Positions 1 to 8,409 are shown, counted from the stretch's first letter. The stretch: 64,000 nucleotides of DNA from Subsaximicrobium wynnwilliamsii (GCF_007997225.1 NZ_VORM01000021.1:16890-80889), one strand, 5' to 3'. Made by a program: numbers and translations. Notes: generated from the sequence alone by a model not told the origin.

Positions 1-175
1 TGCCACCAGAAACATATTTTGAAGTGCCCAAAACCATCCCTACTTTATTGGTTGGGATCAAGTCCAGATCATCATACACATGGCCACTGGCTTTGAATGC
101 CACCCAATAATTGGTCGTTATCACACCCAATAGGACGAAAACCACTGCCAAAAGTAAAAGTTTGAGTTTTTTCAT
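1..175 (-). CDS. SanA/YdcF-like DUF218 membrane protein (N-terminal part only)
   Basis: Only the first 58 codons are inside the window; the gene continues past base 1. The protein opens with a single hydrophobic segment after MKKLKLL and then reads VGMVLGTSKYVSGG, which matches the start of the DUF218 domain in the SanA (vancomycin high-temperature exclusion) branch, where a GLVLGTS strand follows one N-terminal membrane anchor. The family is thought to act on cell-envelope integrity at the periplasmic face. The ATG at 175 is chosen because it starts the signal anchor directly. It lies about 100 bp downstream of the COQ4-like gene on the same strand and may be read with it. The family call rests on a short stretch. 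Confidence 0.7.
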   Translation of the reverse strand, partial: MKKLKLLLLAVVFVLLGVITTNYWVAFKASGHVYDDLDLIPTNKVGMVLGTSKYVSGG

Positions 176-277
176 AAGCTGTATTGCAGGCGATTAATGT
201 TTTAAAGTTGAATACCCATAAAATATAGGCATTATTGCGACAGAAATTACAGTTTTCAGGATTCTTTAAGATTTCGA

Positions 278-832
278 TCAGGTACTGTTTTCCATGCGCG
301 GGGTTTGATTTGATTTTAAAATTGCTGAATGGGTTGTATGTTTAAGTTGGGTCAATTGAATTTGTTGCCGTTTTGAGAAAAAAGCAGCTCTCAAATCCTT
401 CAGTTTTAACTGAAGCAGCTTTTTGTAATCCAGTTGATGAAATGGATTGGCGTTTTTGCCCAATTTATAAGATGCGATATAATAGGCCCAATAGTCGGGT
501 AAAATCACAGTGCCCAAAATAATGGCACCATATAAGTAGGGGCTGCGTTTTCCGTTACCAAAACACAACCACTGCAAGGCAATTTCATCGGCTACCTGCG
601 TGCCAAAACCAGTGAGCGTGTGGTAAGCGTCGTGACGTTCTACCTTGGCAATGAGCTCGAAATCGTGCTTATCTAAAAATAAACCAAGATGCCTTCCGAA
701 GGAATCTTTAGGGTAGCGCAACAAATCGGTTCTGCTAATTCCCCACGAAGCGTGATGCTTGAATAAACCCGTATAGCCATTTTGGGAATGCTTAAACAGC
801 CATTCAATGAATTGTTCACGTAGGGCTTTCAT
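278..832 (-). CDS. COQ4-like zinc-site protein
   Basis: About 184 residues. Near residue 67 it has HDAYH followed exactly 11 residues later by glutamate (HDxxHx11E), the metal-ligand signature of COQ4, the protein that acts in ubiquinone head-group assembly in eukaryotes and in some bacteria. Flavobacteria normally use menaquinone, so the role here is unclear. The start at 832 is preferred over 862 because its ATG overlaps the stop of the preceding gene as ATGA, showing translational coupling; a start ten codons earlier would overlap that gene further. It is the last gene of a three-gene operon (DUF4173 membrane protein, small membrane protein, this gene). The C-terminal ~30 residues are polar and look unstructured. 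Confidence 0.72.
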   Translation of the reverse strand: MKALREQFIEWLFKHSQNGYTGLFKHHASWGISRTDLLRYPKDSFGRHLGLFLDKHDFELIAKVERHDAYHTLTGFGTQVADEIALQWLCFGNGKRSPYLYGAIILGTVILPDYWAYYIASYKLGKNANPFHQLDYKKLLQLKLKDLRAAFFSKRQQIQLTQLKHTTHSAILKSNQTPRMENST

Positions 833-1203
833 GGTTGTTCTTCTTTTGCAAACCAAACCCAAGATTGGCAGGTGCTAATAAATGCTGAACTGAAAAAAGC
901 AATTGCCAATATACTGAAGGAGTTATCGATGATGGCAAGCACACAAATCCCAAAGACCACAATAGCGTAATAGGGGAAATAGGCCTTAAAAATGCGCTTC
1001 TTGTTGAAAGACTCACGTTCCGTTAGCCAAAAAATAGGACAAATACTCACAATGACACTGCTGGCGACGCAAATGAATATCGGGATAAAAGACAGCAGTA
1101 CAAAAGGCATGAAGGTTATTTGAAGCACTTTGCTGCCCAAGATGCCCCAAAACACAGCACTTGCCAAGAGCGTAGATTTACCCAGATTGCTTGATAGGTT
1201 CAT
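829..1203 (-). CDS. Small four-helix membrane protein, unknown function
   Basis: 124 residues with about four hydrophobic segments (roughly residues 10-30, 33-58, 73-92 and 96-112) separated by short polar loops, so almost certainly an inner-membrane protein. No family is recognised. It overlaps its neighbours by 4 bp on both sides (ATGA at 1200-1203 and at 829-832), so it is translationally coupled with the DUF4173 gene upstream and the COQ4-like gene downstream. The three products are probably needed together at the membrane. Confidence 0.75.
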   Translation of the reverse strand: MNLSSNLGKSTLLASAVFWGILGSKVLQITFMPFVLLSFIPIFICVASSVIVSICPIFWLTERESFNKKRIFKAYFPYYAIVVFGICVLAIIDNSFSILAIAFFSSAFISTCQSWVWFAKEEQP

Positions 1204-2612
1204 TTGAAAACGGAATTTGACTCGGTTTTGAGTAGGTCTAAACTAAAATTATCATAATTAAGTTCCTGCCAGTTGCGTTGCTGCAACTCCTGGATGTAAT
1301 ACTGGTATTTTTTTTCGATGGCGCGTTTTTGGGTTTCAGAAATAGCAACACTATCCTTCAAGTCATAAAGTAAAATGGCGTTTCGATTGGATAATTTTAT
1401 AAGATAGTCCATATCAAAATCCTGAGCCTGGGTCAAGTTGTATTGGGTTATCCTGCGGTCCCAATTCACTCCACTCAGCAGCAATAGGGTCATAAAAGCG
1501 ACTTGTGTATTGCTCCGAAATAAAAAGGCGAGATTTTTTAGGTTGAGAACTTTCAAAAACGTGGTCAACAGCCCGATCAAGGTCATAAAAATATAAACGT
1601 ACACCCCAATGCGTTTATAGGTCAAACCAAAAGCGCCAATGTAATTCTGGTTTTTAATCGCGATCAATACAATGAGCGCCACATTGAGGGAAATCCAAAG
1701 AAAACTGAGGTTTTTAAGGATGCGATTGTGAGCATAAAAATTGAGATTGCCTCTAAAAAAATAGAGGATGATGATAATCGCAATGATGATGGATGCAATG
1801 AGCGTATTGATGCCATTGTGTACTTGAATAGAGAGTTCTGAAGCTTTTGAGACAATCATCGCGTTTATGGAAATGATGTCGGTTAGGATGTAAACAAGGA
1901 GTAACAGGTTTAAAAGTCCCAATAAAGTCGTGCCCAATTGCTGTTCTTTTTTAAGGCTTGCTTCGGAAAAATTAGCAGTTTCCAAGAGGTTGTTCGATAC
2001 GCTCAAATCGGCTGAAGTTGCTGGCTCCACTAAAACAGGTTGGGCGATGTTGCTGAAGAGATAATAGCCCATGAGCGTGAATAGCAACCATTGCAAATTG
2101 ATAAAATCGAAGTTGATGCGGGCGATAAGCCCCTCAAACACGGGATTGCCCTGTCGGTAGAGCAGCACAAATAAGATGATAAACACAATAGGAATACCTA
2201 TCAATTTGGCAAGTTGAGGCAGGTCTGCCTTCTGTTTCCAATTTGAGGCTTTGGAGGCTTCTTGGCGGTCGATATTTCTATGGAAAAACCCGGCGATGCT
2301 TGTGTAAAGTCCGTTGAGCCATTTGAGGTAAATGGAAGATTGGGATTCTGAAACCGCGCCAACCAAGCTCACGAACATGAGCAGATTGGCCATGACAGAT
2401 AGCGATGAACGATGAACAAATACCAAAACAGCACTGAGCAGATAGGCAACACTGTGGAGCAAAACACCTCTGTCGCGAAATTTTTTGAGGTTGTAAAATA
2501 GCAGAAGCACGAGCGCCAACACTGCAAATAACGCAAGGTTGAGCCCAACGGACTGCCCGTAAAATAGAAGGCTGAATAGGACAGCGGCGATAAGAATGAC
2601 AATTTGTTTCAT
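1200..2612 (-). CDS. DUF4173-type multi-pass membrane protein
   Basis: 470 residues with an N-terminal hydrophobic run, many further membrane segments and a C-terminal soluble tail of about 90 residues. The segment FGLTYKRIGVYVYIFM and the following helices ending near LLLSGVNWDRRIT match the DUF4153/DUF4173 membrane family, whose function is unknown. It is the first gene of the three-gene operon. A perfect 19-bp palindrome lies 17-35 bp before the ATG and is shared with the promoter of the membrane protein at 3386-4018, with a winged-helix regulator gene between the two. That arrangement suggests regulation by that protein. Confidence 0.78.
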   Translation of the reverse strand: MKQIVILIAAVLFSLLFYGQSVGLNLALFAVLALVLLLFYNLKKFRDRGVLLHSVAYLLSAVLVFVHRSSLSVMANLLMFVSLVGAVSESQSSIYLKWLNGLYTSIAGFFHRNIDRQEASKASNWKQKADLPQLAKLIGIPIVFIILFVLLYRQGNPVFEGLIARINFDFINLQWLLFTLMGYYLFSNIAQPVLVEPATSADLSVSNNLLETANFSEASLKKEQQLGTTLLGLLNLLLLVYILTDIISINAMIVSKASELSIQVHNGINTLIASIIIAIIIILYFFRGNLNFYAHNRILKNLSFLWISLNVALIVLIAIKNQNYIGAFGLTYKRIGVYVYIFMTLIGLLTTFLKVLNLKNLAFLFRSNTQVAFMTLLLLSGVNWDRRITQYNLTQAQDFDMDYLIKLSNRNAILLYDLKDSVAISETQKRAIEKKYQYYIQELQQRNWQELNYDNFSLDLLKTESNSVFK

Positions 2613-2628
2613 AGTGTAAAGTTTAAAG

Positions 2629-2647
2629 TACTTTGAAATTCAAAGTA
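2629..2647. promoter_or_regulatory. 19-bp palindrome, probable operator of the winged-helix regulator
   Basis: Reads TACTTTGAAATTCAAAGTA, an odd-length perfect palindrome, 17-35 bp before the DUF4173 start codon. The same arms (TACTTTG..CAAAGTA, 5-bp spacer) occur at 4026-4044. TACTTTG also resembles the Bacteroidota -7 box with one base less, so a bound repressor would block transcription. Operator function is inferred. Confidence 0.6.
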
Positions 2648-2869
2648 AAATGATAAAAAAAAAGTGTATTAAATTGGATGCCGATTTTTGAGAGTAAAGG
2701 GTTCAAGATGTTGTTCGTTTGATACTTAATGCTGTCTGCATGTTTTAGCTAGTTTTTAGTTCTATCAATAAATTATTACAGCCTCTCAGCGAGTTGATGC
2801 GCGTCTTGGTTCTTGATTCCTTCAGCGCATCGCCTGCCGGTTTGCAGGGCTTTGATTCTATATCATGCA
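2648..2869. other. Non-coding spacer with a degenerate interspersed repeat
   Basis: No coding sequence is seen between the DUF4173 gene and the regulator gene. Around 2823-2840 the text CAGCGCATCGCCTGCCGG recurs at 13125-13141 with one base changed, where it forms part of a CCTGCCGGCAGG palindrome. It therefore looks like a decayed copy of a short interspersed repeat. Confidence 0.5.
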
Positions 2870-3163
2870 TTATTGATTATTGATTAATTTTTCAAGGGCT
2901 TCAATGTGTTTGTTGAATTCTGCTCTTCCCAATGTTGTGGTGGCGTAGCGGGTGTTGGGTTTTCTACCTATAAATTGTTTCTCCACCCAAATGTAGTCTG
3001 CTTTTTCCAAAGCTTTGGTATGGCTGGCCAAATTCCCATCGGTCGCAGCCAAAAGTTCCTTGAGCATGTTGAAATCGGCATATTCATTGACCATCAACAC
3101 AGACATGATGCCCAATCGAATGCGATGGTCAAAGACTTTATTGATGTTATTGATGATGCTCAT
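2870..3163 (-). CDS. Winged-helix transcriptional regulator (HTH_34-type)
   Basis: 97 residues, all one winged-helix domain. An N-terminal helix with FDHRIRLGIMSVLM is followed by a turn-helix segment (DFNMLKELLAATDGNLASHTKAL) and a wing carrying YIWVEKQFIGRKP. This is the MarR/ArsR-like PF13601 group of small single-domain regulators common in Bacteroidota, which usually sit next to membrane-protein genes that they control. Here such genes lie on both sides, and each has the same 19-bp palindrome at its promoter. No effector domain is present. The cytosolic DNA-binding role is secure; the target sites are inferred. Confidence 0.85.
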   Translation of the reverse strand: MSIINNINKVFDHRIRLGIMSVLMVNEYADFNMLKELLAATDGNLASHTKALEKADYIWVEKQFIGRKPNTRYATTTLGRAEFNKHIEALEKLINNQ

Positions 3164-3185
3164 GCTGAGAGTTTAAGGTTTTTTG

Positions 3186-3216
3186 GTTCAAAGTTCAAAG
3201 TTCAAAGTTCAAGATT
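3186..3216. repeat. Heptamer microsatellite (TTCAAAG)n
   Basis: Four head-to-tail copies of TTCAAAG, the last imperfect, directly upstream of the regulator gene. One of several heptamer repeats in this region. Confidence 0.7.
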
Positions 3217-3330
3217 CCAAATTCTAGAGTCCAGAACCATGACTGGCAGGCGGGACGCTAATATTTTTTTAATTTTTCAATATTTCCGTTTTTGGCATTT
3301 GCTGCTTTGCTTTTGGATTTTTAATTTTCC

Positions 3331-3393
3331 TACTTCCTACTTCCTACTTCCTACTTCCTACTTCCTACTTCCTACTTCCTACTTCCTATTTCC
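3331..3393. repeat. Heptamer microsatellite (TACTTCC)n, eight perfect units plus one
   Basis: Eight exact copies of TACTTCC followed by TATTTCC. The stop codon of the membrane-protein gene (3386-3388) lies inside the last perfect unit, so slippage here could change the C-terminus of that protein or its mRNA 3' end. Confidence 0.9.
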
Positions 3394-4018
3394 TAATTCG
3401 GTCATACTTAAAATGCATAATCGTCCCGTAAACAATATGGCAAACGCCAAAGCCCAGCGCCCAAAAGAACAAACCGTAGCCCAGAAAGTAAACGGATAGA
3501 AGTCCGATGACAATCATCGTAATGCCCAAATAACGAATATAGCCCAAAGTATATTTGCTGGCATTCACGCAAGCGAGCCCGTAAAACACCAAGGTCATTG
3601 GTGCCACAAAGGCAAAGATGTTCTTTTCCAATAAAAACATTATAAAAAATCCGCCTGTTGCCAAAGGTATGAGGAAATTGATCAATAAACGTTTGGAAGT
3701 CGCGTCCCAAAGGGATTCATTTTGCTTTTTAGCTTTGGCATAACTTAGAACGATACCTGTAATGAGAGATAGGAGTACCACAGCAAATGCTACGACAATA
3801 ATCTCAATCATGTGTTTCTGAGTAAGTATTATGGTTCTGTACCCGTCTGCACTTATGATATTGTTTGCATAGATGATATGATATCCTAAAAACGCCCCAA
3901 TAAGTGCGTAAATGCCTGCCATGATTCCTGAAAGTCCACTCAGGGACAAAAACCGTGACGATTTGTGCATCATGCTTTTGATGTCGCTGATGTCCTGAAG
4001 ATAGTTTTTAGATTCCAT
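3386..4018 (-). CDS. Membrane protein next to the winged-helix regulator
   Basis: About 210 residues. A soluble start (MESKNYLQDISDIKSMM) is followed by six or so hydrophobic segments, including pairs around LSGIMAGIYALIGAF, IIVVAFAVVLLSLITGIVL and ALGFGVCHIVYG. It belongs to an uncharacterised flavobacterial family that is typically encoded beside HTH_34 regulators. The ATG at 4018 is preferred over 4051 because the 19-bp palindrome at 4026-4044 would otherwise be coding, whereas in the other promoter it is upstream of the start. The stop codon falls inside the TACTTCC microsatellite. Function unknown; the regulator gene follows 222 bp downstream. Confidence 0.75.
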   Translation of the reverse strand: MESKNYLQDISDIKSMMHKSSRFLSLSGLSGIMAGIYALIGAFLGYHIIYANNIISADGYRTIILTQKHMIEIIVVAFAVVLLSLITGIVLSYAKAKKQNESLWDATSKRLLINFLIPLATGGFFIMFLLEKNIFAFVAPMTLVFYGLACVNASKYTLGYIRYLGITMIVIGLLSVYFLGYGLFFWALGFGVCHIVYGTIMHFKYDRIRK

Positions 4019-4025
4019 ATTAAAG

Positions 4026-4044
4026 TACTTTGAATTACAAAGTA
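4026..4044. promoter_or_regulatory. Second copy of the TACTTTG-N5-CAAAGTA palindrome
   Basis: 7-bp perfect arms around AATTA, 8 bp before the chosen ATG at 4018. It matches the site at 2629-2647. The two sites bracket the regulator gene. Confidence 0.6.
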
Positions 4045-4124
4045 AAATCATTTTTTGCAGACGTGCAAGTGAATTTTGATTTATTTGAAAAAAAGAGAAA
4101 AGAAGATAGAGAAGAGAGAAATGA

Positions 4125-4901
4125 GAGGGTAGAGGGTAGAGGGTAGAGGGTGGTTTCAGTCGCAGTCGTGACTATTTTTGAATTAACGATTAACGATTAA
4201 CGATTGACGATTGAAGATTTTTGATTTTCTAAAATAGCGAACATCGAACATCGAACATCGAACATTGAATATCGAATGACGAATGTTGAATAATGAAGTT
4301 GGCTTCAGAGATTGAATCGTATTTTCACTTAACAACTTAACAACTTAACAAACTTCTAATATCGAACACCGAATGACGAATGTTGAATAATAAAGTTGGC
4401 TTTTGAGATTGAATTGTATTTTCACTTAACAACTTAACAACTTAACAACTTAACAACTTAACAACTTAACAACTTAACAAACTTCTAACTTCTAACTTCT
4501 AATATCGAATATCTAATATCAAACACCGAATGACCAATGTTGAATAATGAAGTTGGCTTCAGAGATTGAATCGTATTTTCACTTAACAACTTAACAAACT
4601 TCTAACTTCTAACTTCTAACTTCTAATATCGAATATCTAATATCAAACACCGAATGACGAATGTTGAATAATGAAGTTGGCTTCAGAGATTGAATCGTAT
4701 TTTCACTTAACAACTTAACAAACTTCTAATATCTAATATCGAACACCGAATGACCAATGTTGAATAATAAAGTTGGCTTTTGAGATTGAATCGTATTTTT
4801 TACTACCCACTACCCACTACCCACTACCAACTACCTACAACCCACAACTCCACAAAAACCTACAACCCACTACCCACTACCTACAACTCCACAACAACCA
4901 A
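4125..4901. repeat. Composite field of heptamer/octamer tandem repeats with a ~100-150-bp higher-order repeat
   Basis: No gene. In order: GAGGGTA repeats (4125-4152), ATTAACG repeats (about 4182-4216), CGAACAT x4 (4238-4265) grading into related heptamers (CGAATGA, CGAATGT, TGAATAA), then AACTTAAC octamers, CTTCTAA heptamers and finally ACTACCC heptamers near 4800-4880. The block from CGAATGA.. through the phrase AAGTTGGCTTcaGAGATTGAATCGTATTTTCACTTAACAAC recurs five times with changing numbers of the inner octamers and heptamers, so short repeats are nested in a longer repeat. Confidence 0.88.
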
Positions 4902-5267
4902 CTAATCCGCCAAATACATCCCCAAAAACACGGCTAGAAAACCGAGCACAAAGCTGGCGATGGTGTAAATGGCAAAACTCATAAAATCGCCAGATTTCAA
5001 AAACACGTGATTCTCGTAAGCAAAGGTTGAGAAAGTGGTAAAACCACCACAAAAGCCAGTGGCCAAAAGTAAGGTTTGATTGGAGCTGAGCGCATCATTC
5101 TTTGCAGCCATACCCAAAATGATCCCAATTAACAAACTCCCCAAAATGTTGGCGGCAAAAGTGCCATAGGGAATTCCGGTATTGGGATTGTTGAGAAATT
5201 TCCCGATAAGGAAACGCAACACGCTGCCAATACCACCACCTACAAAAACGAGTAGTAGCTGTTTCAT
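4902..5267 (-). CDS. crcB: Fluoride channel Fluc/CrcB
   Basis: 121 residues, the normal length for one Fluc subunit, with four membrane segments. Signature motifs are present in order: GGGIGSVLRF near residue 10, GTFAANILGSLLIG near residue 36 and GFCGGFTTFSTF near residue 71, the last carrying the polar track and central Na+ site residues. Fluc works as an antiparallel dimer exporting fluoride from the cytoplasm. The gene follows the SRPBCC/GyrI-like gene by 31 bp on the same strand and is probably cotranscribed. No fluoride riboswitch fits in the short gap. Confidence 0.95.
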   Translation of the reverse strand: MKQLLLVFVGGGIGSVLRFLIGKFLNNPNTGIPYGTFAANILGSLLIGIILGMAAKNDALSSNQTLLLATGFCGGFTTFSTFAYENHVFLKSGDFMSFAIYTIASFVLGFLAVFLGMYLAD

Positions 5268-5298
5268 TGGTGTATTTTAATTGGTTTTGAAAAACGCA

Positions 5299-6240
5299 TT
5301 ATTCTATAGCAATATAAATTTCTGTAAGCCATGCTGCTGGGTTGGGCACACTTTTCGAATCGTTGATAAACACATCAAGCTGTGGCCCATCAGGTAATGG
5401 CACCAATTCGTTTTTCTCGATGTAGTTGAAGGTTTTCAGGCGTGCTTCCTCTAAATATTGATAATCGCCTTTTAGCGTCGTCTTAACGGCCTTGAAGGGT
5501 TCTAATTGTCCGGTGAGAATGTCACTTTCAGAAGACATCACTTGGGAAGTGGTTGGCACACAGGCTGAAAAGATGACGGCATCATTCAGCTCGTCTTTTT
5601 TGAGATACATCACAAATGCTGGTCCAGCCATGCTTACGGCATTGGCAATGGCATAATCCTTTATCTTGGCAATCATGGTTTCGCGCTTGTTCGTAAAATC
5701 GTCCATCTTAACCGAGCCTGTAGTGTATAGATAAAATCCGCCACTGTGTTGCGTGATGCCATCAATGCTGATGCTGTATTTTTTCATTTCGGCGCGTACG
5801 ATGCGGTCCAAACGATCAAGGCCTTCCTCTAAATCTGGCGCAATGGCATCTTCCAGCTTTCCAGACATGGCGATGTTGAGCTTATTGGCAAAATCGTATT
5901 TGCCTTCCACTTGCCAAGTGATTTGGGTGCCTTCAGGAACGGGCTCAAAGCTGTAACGCATCGTGGCCTTATTTTCTAAAGGAGAACTCAGCTGGAATTG
6001 TTGGGTAATTGATTGATTTTCTTCGGAAGCAATTGTTTCAATGGCTGCAATTCTCAAATGCTTGCCTTCCCAAGTGGTCCAATCTTCATAATCGGAAACT
6101 TTTTCAAAAACCACAGGTAAGGGTGCTTTGATGATCTTGCTTCGGCTAAAATTGTATTCGTTGGGTTGCACCGCGATATAAATGGCAAAACCAATCACAA
6201 AAATAAGTAGTAGAAAAAATAAGTATTTGAATGCTTTCAT
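5299..6240 (-). CDS. SRPBCC domain + GyrI-like effector-binding domain, membrane-anchored
   Basis: 313 residues. An N-terminal membrane anchor (residues 5-25) is followed by a START/SRPBCC ligand-binding fold beginning IIKAPLPVVFEKVSDYEDWTTW. After residue ~155 comes a GyrI/AraC effector-binding-like domain that ends with EIYIAIE. Both halves bind small hydrophobic or drug-like ligands in other proteins, but no DNA-binding part is present, so a sensor or lipid-handling role at the membrane is more likely than regulation. It is divergent from the DPP III gene and runs into crcB. Confidence 0.75.
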   Translation of the reverse strand: MKAFKYLFFLLLIFVIGFAIYIAVQPNEYNFSRSKIIKAPLPVVFEKVSDYEDWTTWEGKHLRIAAIETIASEENQSITQQFQLSSPLENKATMRYSFEPVPEGTQITWQVEGKYDFANKLNIAMSGKLEDAIAPDLEEGLDRLDRIVRAEMKKYSISIDGITQHSGGFYLYTTGSVKMDDFTNKRETMIAKIKDYAIANAVSMAGPAFVMYLKKDELNDAVIFSACVPTTSQVMSSESDILTGQLEPFKAVKTTLKGDYQYLEEARLKTFNYIEKNELVPLPDGPQLDVFINDSKSVPNPAAWLTEIYIAIE

Positions 6241-6314
6241 AATGATAATGACGATGATTGTTGGTTAGTTGGCAAGCCAAAGGTAATCAATTTTAACAGA
6301 TGTCTATAAATGAT

Positions 6315-6322
6315 TACATTTG
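6315..6322 (+). promoter_or_regulatory. -7 promoter box TACATTTG of the DPP III gene
   Basis: Exact fit to the Bacteroidota TAnnTTTG box, 25 bp before the chosen ATG at 6348. No clear TTG is seen at the -33 position. Its position argues against translation starting at 6300. Confidence 0.55.
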
Positions 6323-6347
6323 TGAAACAACACTTAAATCACATCTA

Positions 6348-8387
6348 ATGAAATTAAAATGGATAATGGGTCTTGCTGTCATCGCAGGATTAATGAACGC
6401 TTGTAAGGCAGAGAAGAATGACCTCAAGCCCGCAACGGTTCAAACAGAACAAACCGATGCGTTTGATTATAATGTGGAGCAGTTTGCCGACATAAAAATC
6501 CTGCGCTATCAAATTCCGGGATGGGAAAACCTGAGCTTGAAGGAGAAAAAGTTGGTCTATTTTTTAACCCAAGCCGGTCTTTCGGGACGTGACATGATTT
6601 GGGATCAAAACTACCGTTATAATTTGACCATTAGAAAAGCTTTGGAGAATGTGTACGCTAATTATGCTGGTGACAAATCTTCAGCAGATTGGTCTGCTTT
6701 TGAAACCTACATGAAACGGGTTTGGTTTTCAAACGGCATTCATCACCATTATTCCAACGAGAAAATGAAGCCAGAATTCTCTTCAGAATATTTGAAGCAA
6801 CTTTTGGCAGATACCAATACCACCTTAGAAGGAGAGGCCTTTGAAGTGCTCTTCAACGACCAAGATTCCAAAAAAGTGGATTTGACAAAAGGAGGAGATA
6901 ACGTGAAGCTTTCCGCAGTAAATTTCTACGGGCCAAATGTGGTAAATGCTGATGTTGAAGCTTTTTATAAAACGAAAACTTCGCCAAACCCAGAGAAACC
7001 CTTGTCTTTTGGCTTGAACTCAAAATTGGTCAAGGAGAACGGAACCCTAAAGGAATTGACCTATAAGTCTGGCGGTTTGTATGGAACAGCCATCGATGAG
7101 GTTGTAAAATGGTTGGAAAAAGCCAAGGAAGTGGCCGAGAATCCTGAACAAGGCAAAGCTTTAGGCCTTTTGATCGACTATTATAAATCTGGCGATTTGC
7201 AAACTTGGGACGATTATAATGTTGCTTGGACTGCTGCTACGGAAGGCAATATCGATTACATCAACAGCTTTATTGAAGTTTATAATGACCCCTTGGGTTA
7301 CACAGGGTCTTATGAAACGATCGTACAGATCAAGGACTTTGACATGTCTCAAAAAATGGAAGTTTTGTCTGAAAATGCACAGTGGTTTGAAGACAATGCG
7401 CCCTTGATGGAGGCCCATAAAAAGGAAAACGTGGTGGGCGTCACTTATAAGGTCGTGAACGTTGCGGGAGAGGCTGGAGATGCTTCCCCGAGCACACCCA
7501 TTGGCGTTAATTTGCCAAATGCCAACTGGATTCGTGCGGCTGTAGGAAGCAAATCGGTGTCCTTGGGAAACATCATCAATGCCTATAACAATGCAGGTAG
7601 TTCTGGTCGTTTGAAGGAATTTGTAAACGATGATGAAGAATTTGAATTGGAAGAAAAATACGGTCAGCTGGCCGATAAATTGCACACCGCTTTGCATGAA
7701 GTGATTGGTCACGCCTCTGGGCAATTGAACCCTGGCGTGGGTGAAACCAAGGAAACGCTCAAGAGTTATGCGTCTACCCTAGAAGAAGGGCGTGCCGATT
7801 TGGTGGGACTTTACTATTTGTACAGCCCAAAATTACAGGAACTCGGTTTGGTGGATGATTGGAAATCGGTAGGAAAAGCTGCCTACGATGGTTACATTAG
7901 AAACGGTTTGATGACGCAATTGATTCGCTTGAAAATTGGCGACAACATTGAGGAGGCACACATGAGAAACAGGCAGTGGGTTGCAGCTTGGGCTTATGAA
8001 AAAGGAATGAAGGATAACGTTATTGAAAAGATCACTAGAGATGGTAAGACGTATTTCAATATCAACGATTATGAAAAATTGCACGCCATCTTTGGAGAAT
8101 TGTTGCGTGAAACACAGCGCATAAAATCGGAAGGCGATTATAAAGCGGTTGAAGATTTGGTGGAAGGTTATGGCGTGAAAGTGGATCAAGACATCCATAA
8201 CGAGGTTTTGGAACGCAACAAACAATTTACAGCTGCGCCTTACAGCGGTTTTGTGAATCCTGTTTTAGTCCCAGAATTGGATAAAAATGGTGAGATCTAC
8301 GATATCAAAGTGACCCAGCCAGACCATTTTGACCAGCAAATGTTGGAGTATAGTAAAACATTCGGCTTTCTTCCTGAAATGAATTAA
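6348..8387 (+). CDS. Dipeptidyl peptidase III lipoprotein (peptidase family M49)
   Basis: About 679 residues from the ATG at 6348. The start is chosen because it opens a lipoprotein signal peptide (MKLKWIMGLAVIAGLMNAC), and the longer frame from 6300 would run through the promoter box. The zinc motif HEVIGH (M49 HExxGH) lies around 7695 and EEGRADLVGLYYL supplies the third ligand about 50 residues later. M49 enzymes remove dipeptides from the N-termini of short peptides; the lipid anchor places it in the periplasm, unlike cytosolic DPP III. An intrinsic terminator follows at 8410. The last ~160 codons are duplicated at 10318-10802. Confidence 0.93.
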   Translation: MKLKWIMGLAVIAGLMNACKAEKNDLKPATVQTEQTDAFDYNVEQFADIKILRYQIPGWENLSLKEKKLVYFLTQAGLSGRDMIWDQNYRYNLTIRKALENVYANYAGDKSSADWSAFETYMKRVWFSNGIHHHYSNEKMKPEFSSEYLKQLLADTNTTLEGEAFEVLFNDQDSKKVDLTKGGDNVKLSAVNFYGPNVVNADVEAFYKTKTSPNPEKPLSFGLNSKLVKENGTLKELTYKSGGLYGTAIDEVVKWLEKAKEVAENPEQGKALGLLIDYYKSGDLQTWDDYNVAWTAATEGNIDYINSFIEVYNDPLGYTGSYETIVQIKDFDMSQKMEVLSENAQWFEDNAPLMEAHKKENVVGVTYKVVNVAGEAGDASPSTPIGVNLPNANWIRAAVGSKSVSLGNIINAYNNAGSSGRLKEFVNDDEEFELEEKYGQLADKLHTALHEVIGHASGQLNPGVGETKETLKSYASTLEEGRADLVGLYYLYSPKLQELGLVDDWKSVGKAAYDGYIRNGLMTQLIRLKIGDNIEEAHMRNRQWVAAWAYEKGMKDNVIEKITRDGKTYFNINDYEKLHAIFGELLRETQRIKSEGDYKAVEDLVEGYGVKVDQDIHNEVLERNKQFTAAPYSGFVNPVLVPELDKNGEIYDIKVTQPDHFDQQMLEYSKTFGFLPEMN

Positions 8388-8409
8388 GCAAAGGTTTTAG
8401 CTGAAAATG

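Noticed and set aside
2906..3499. 197-codon plus-strand frame
   Set aside because: It is the reverse of the winged-helix gene and the TACTTCC microsatellite, with repetitive FLLPTSY translation.
5268..5298. Fluoride riboswitch before crcB
   Set aside because: Only 31 bp separate crcB from the upstream gene, too little for the riboswitch.
7161..7724. 187-codon minus-strand frame inside the DPP III gene
   Set aside because: Shadow of a clearly coding strand carrying the M49 motifs.
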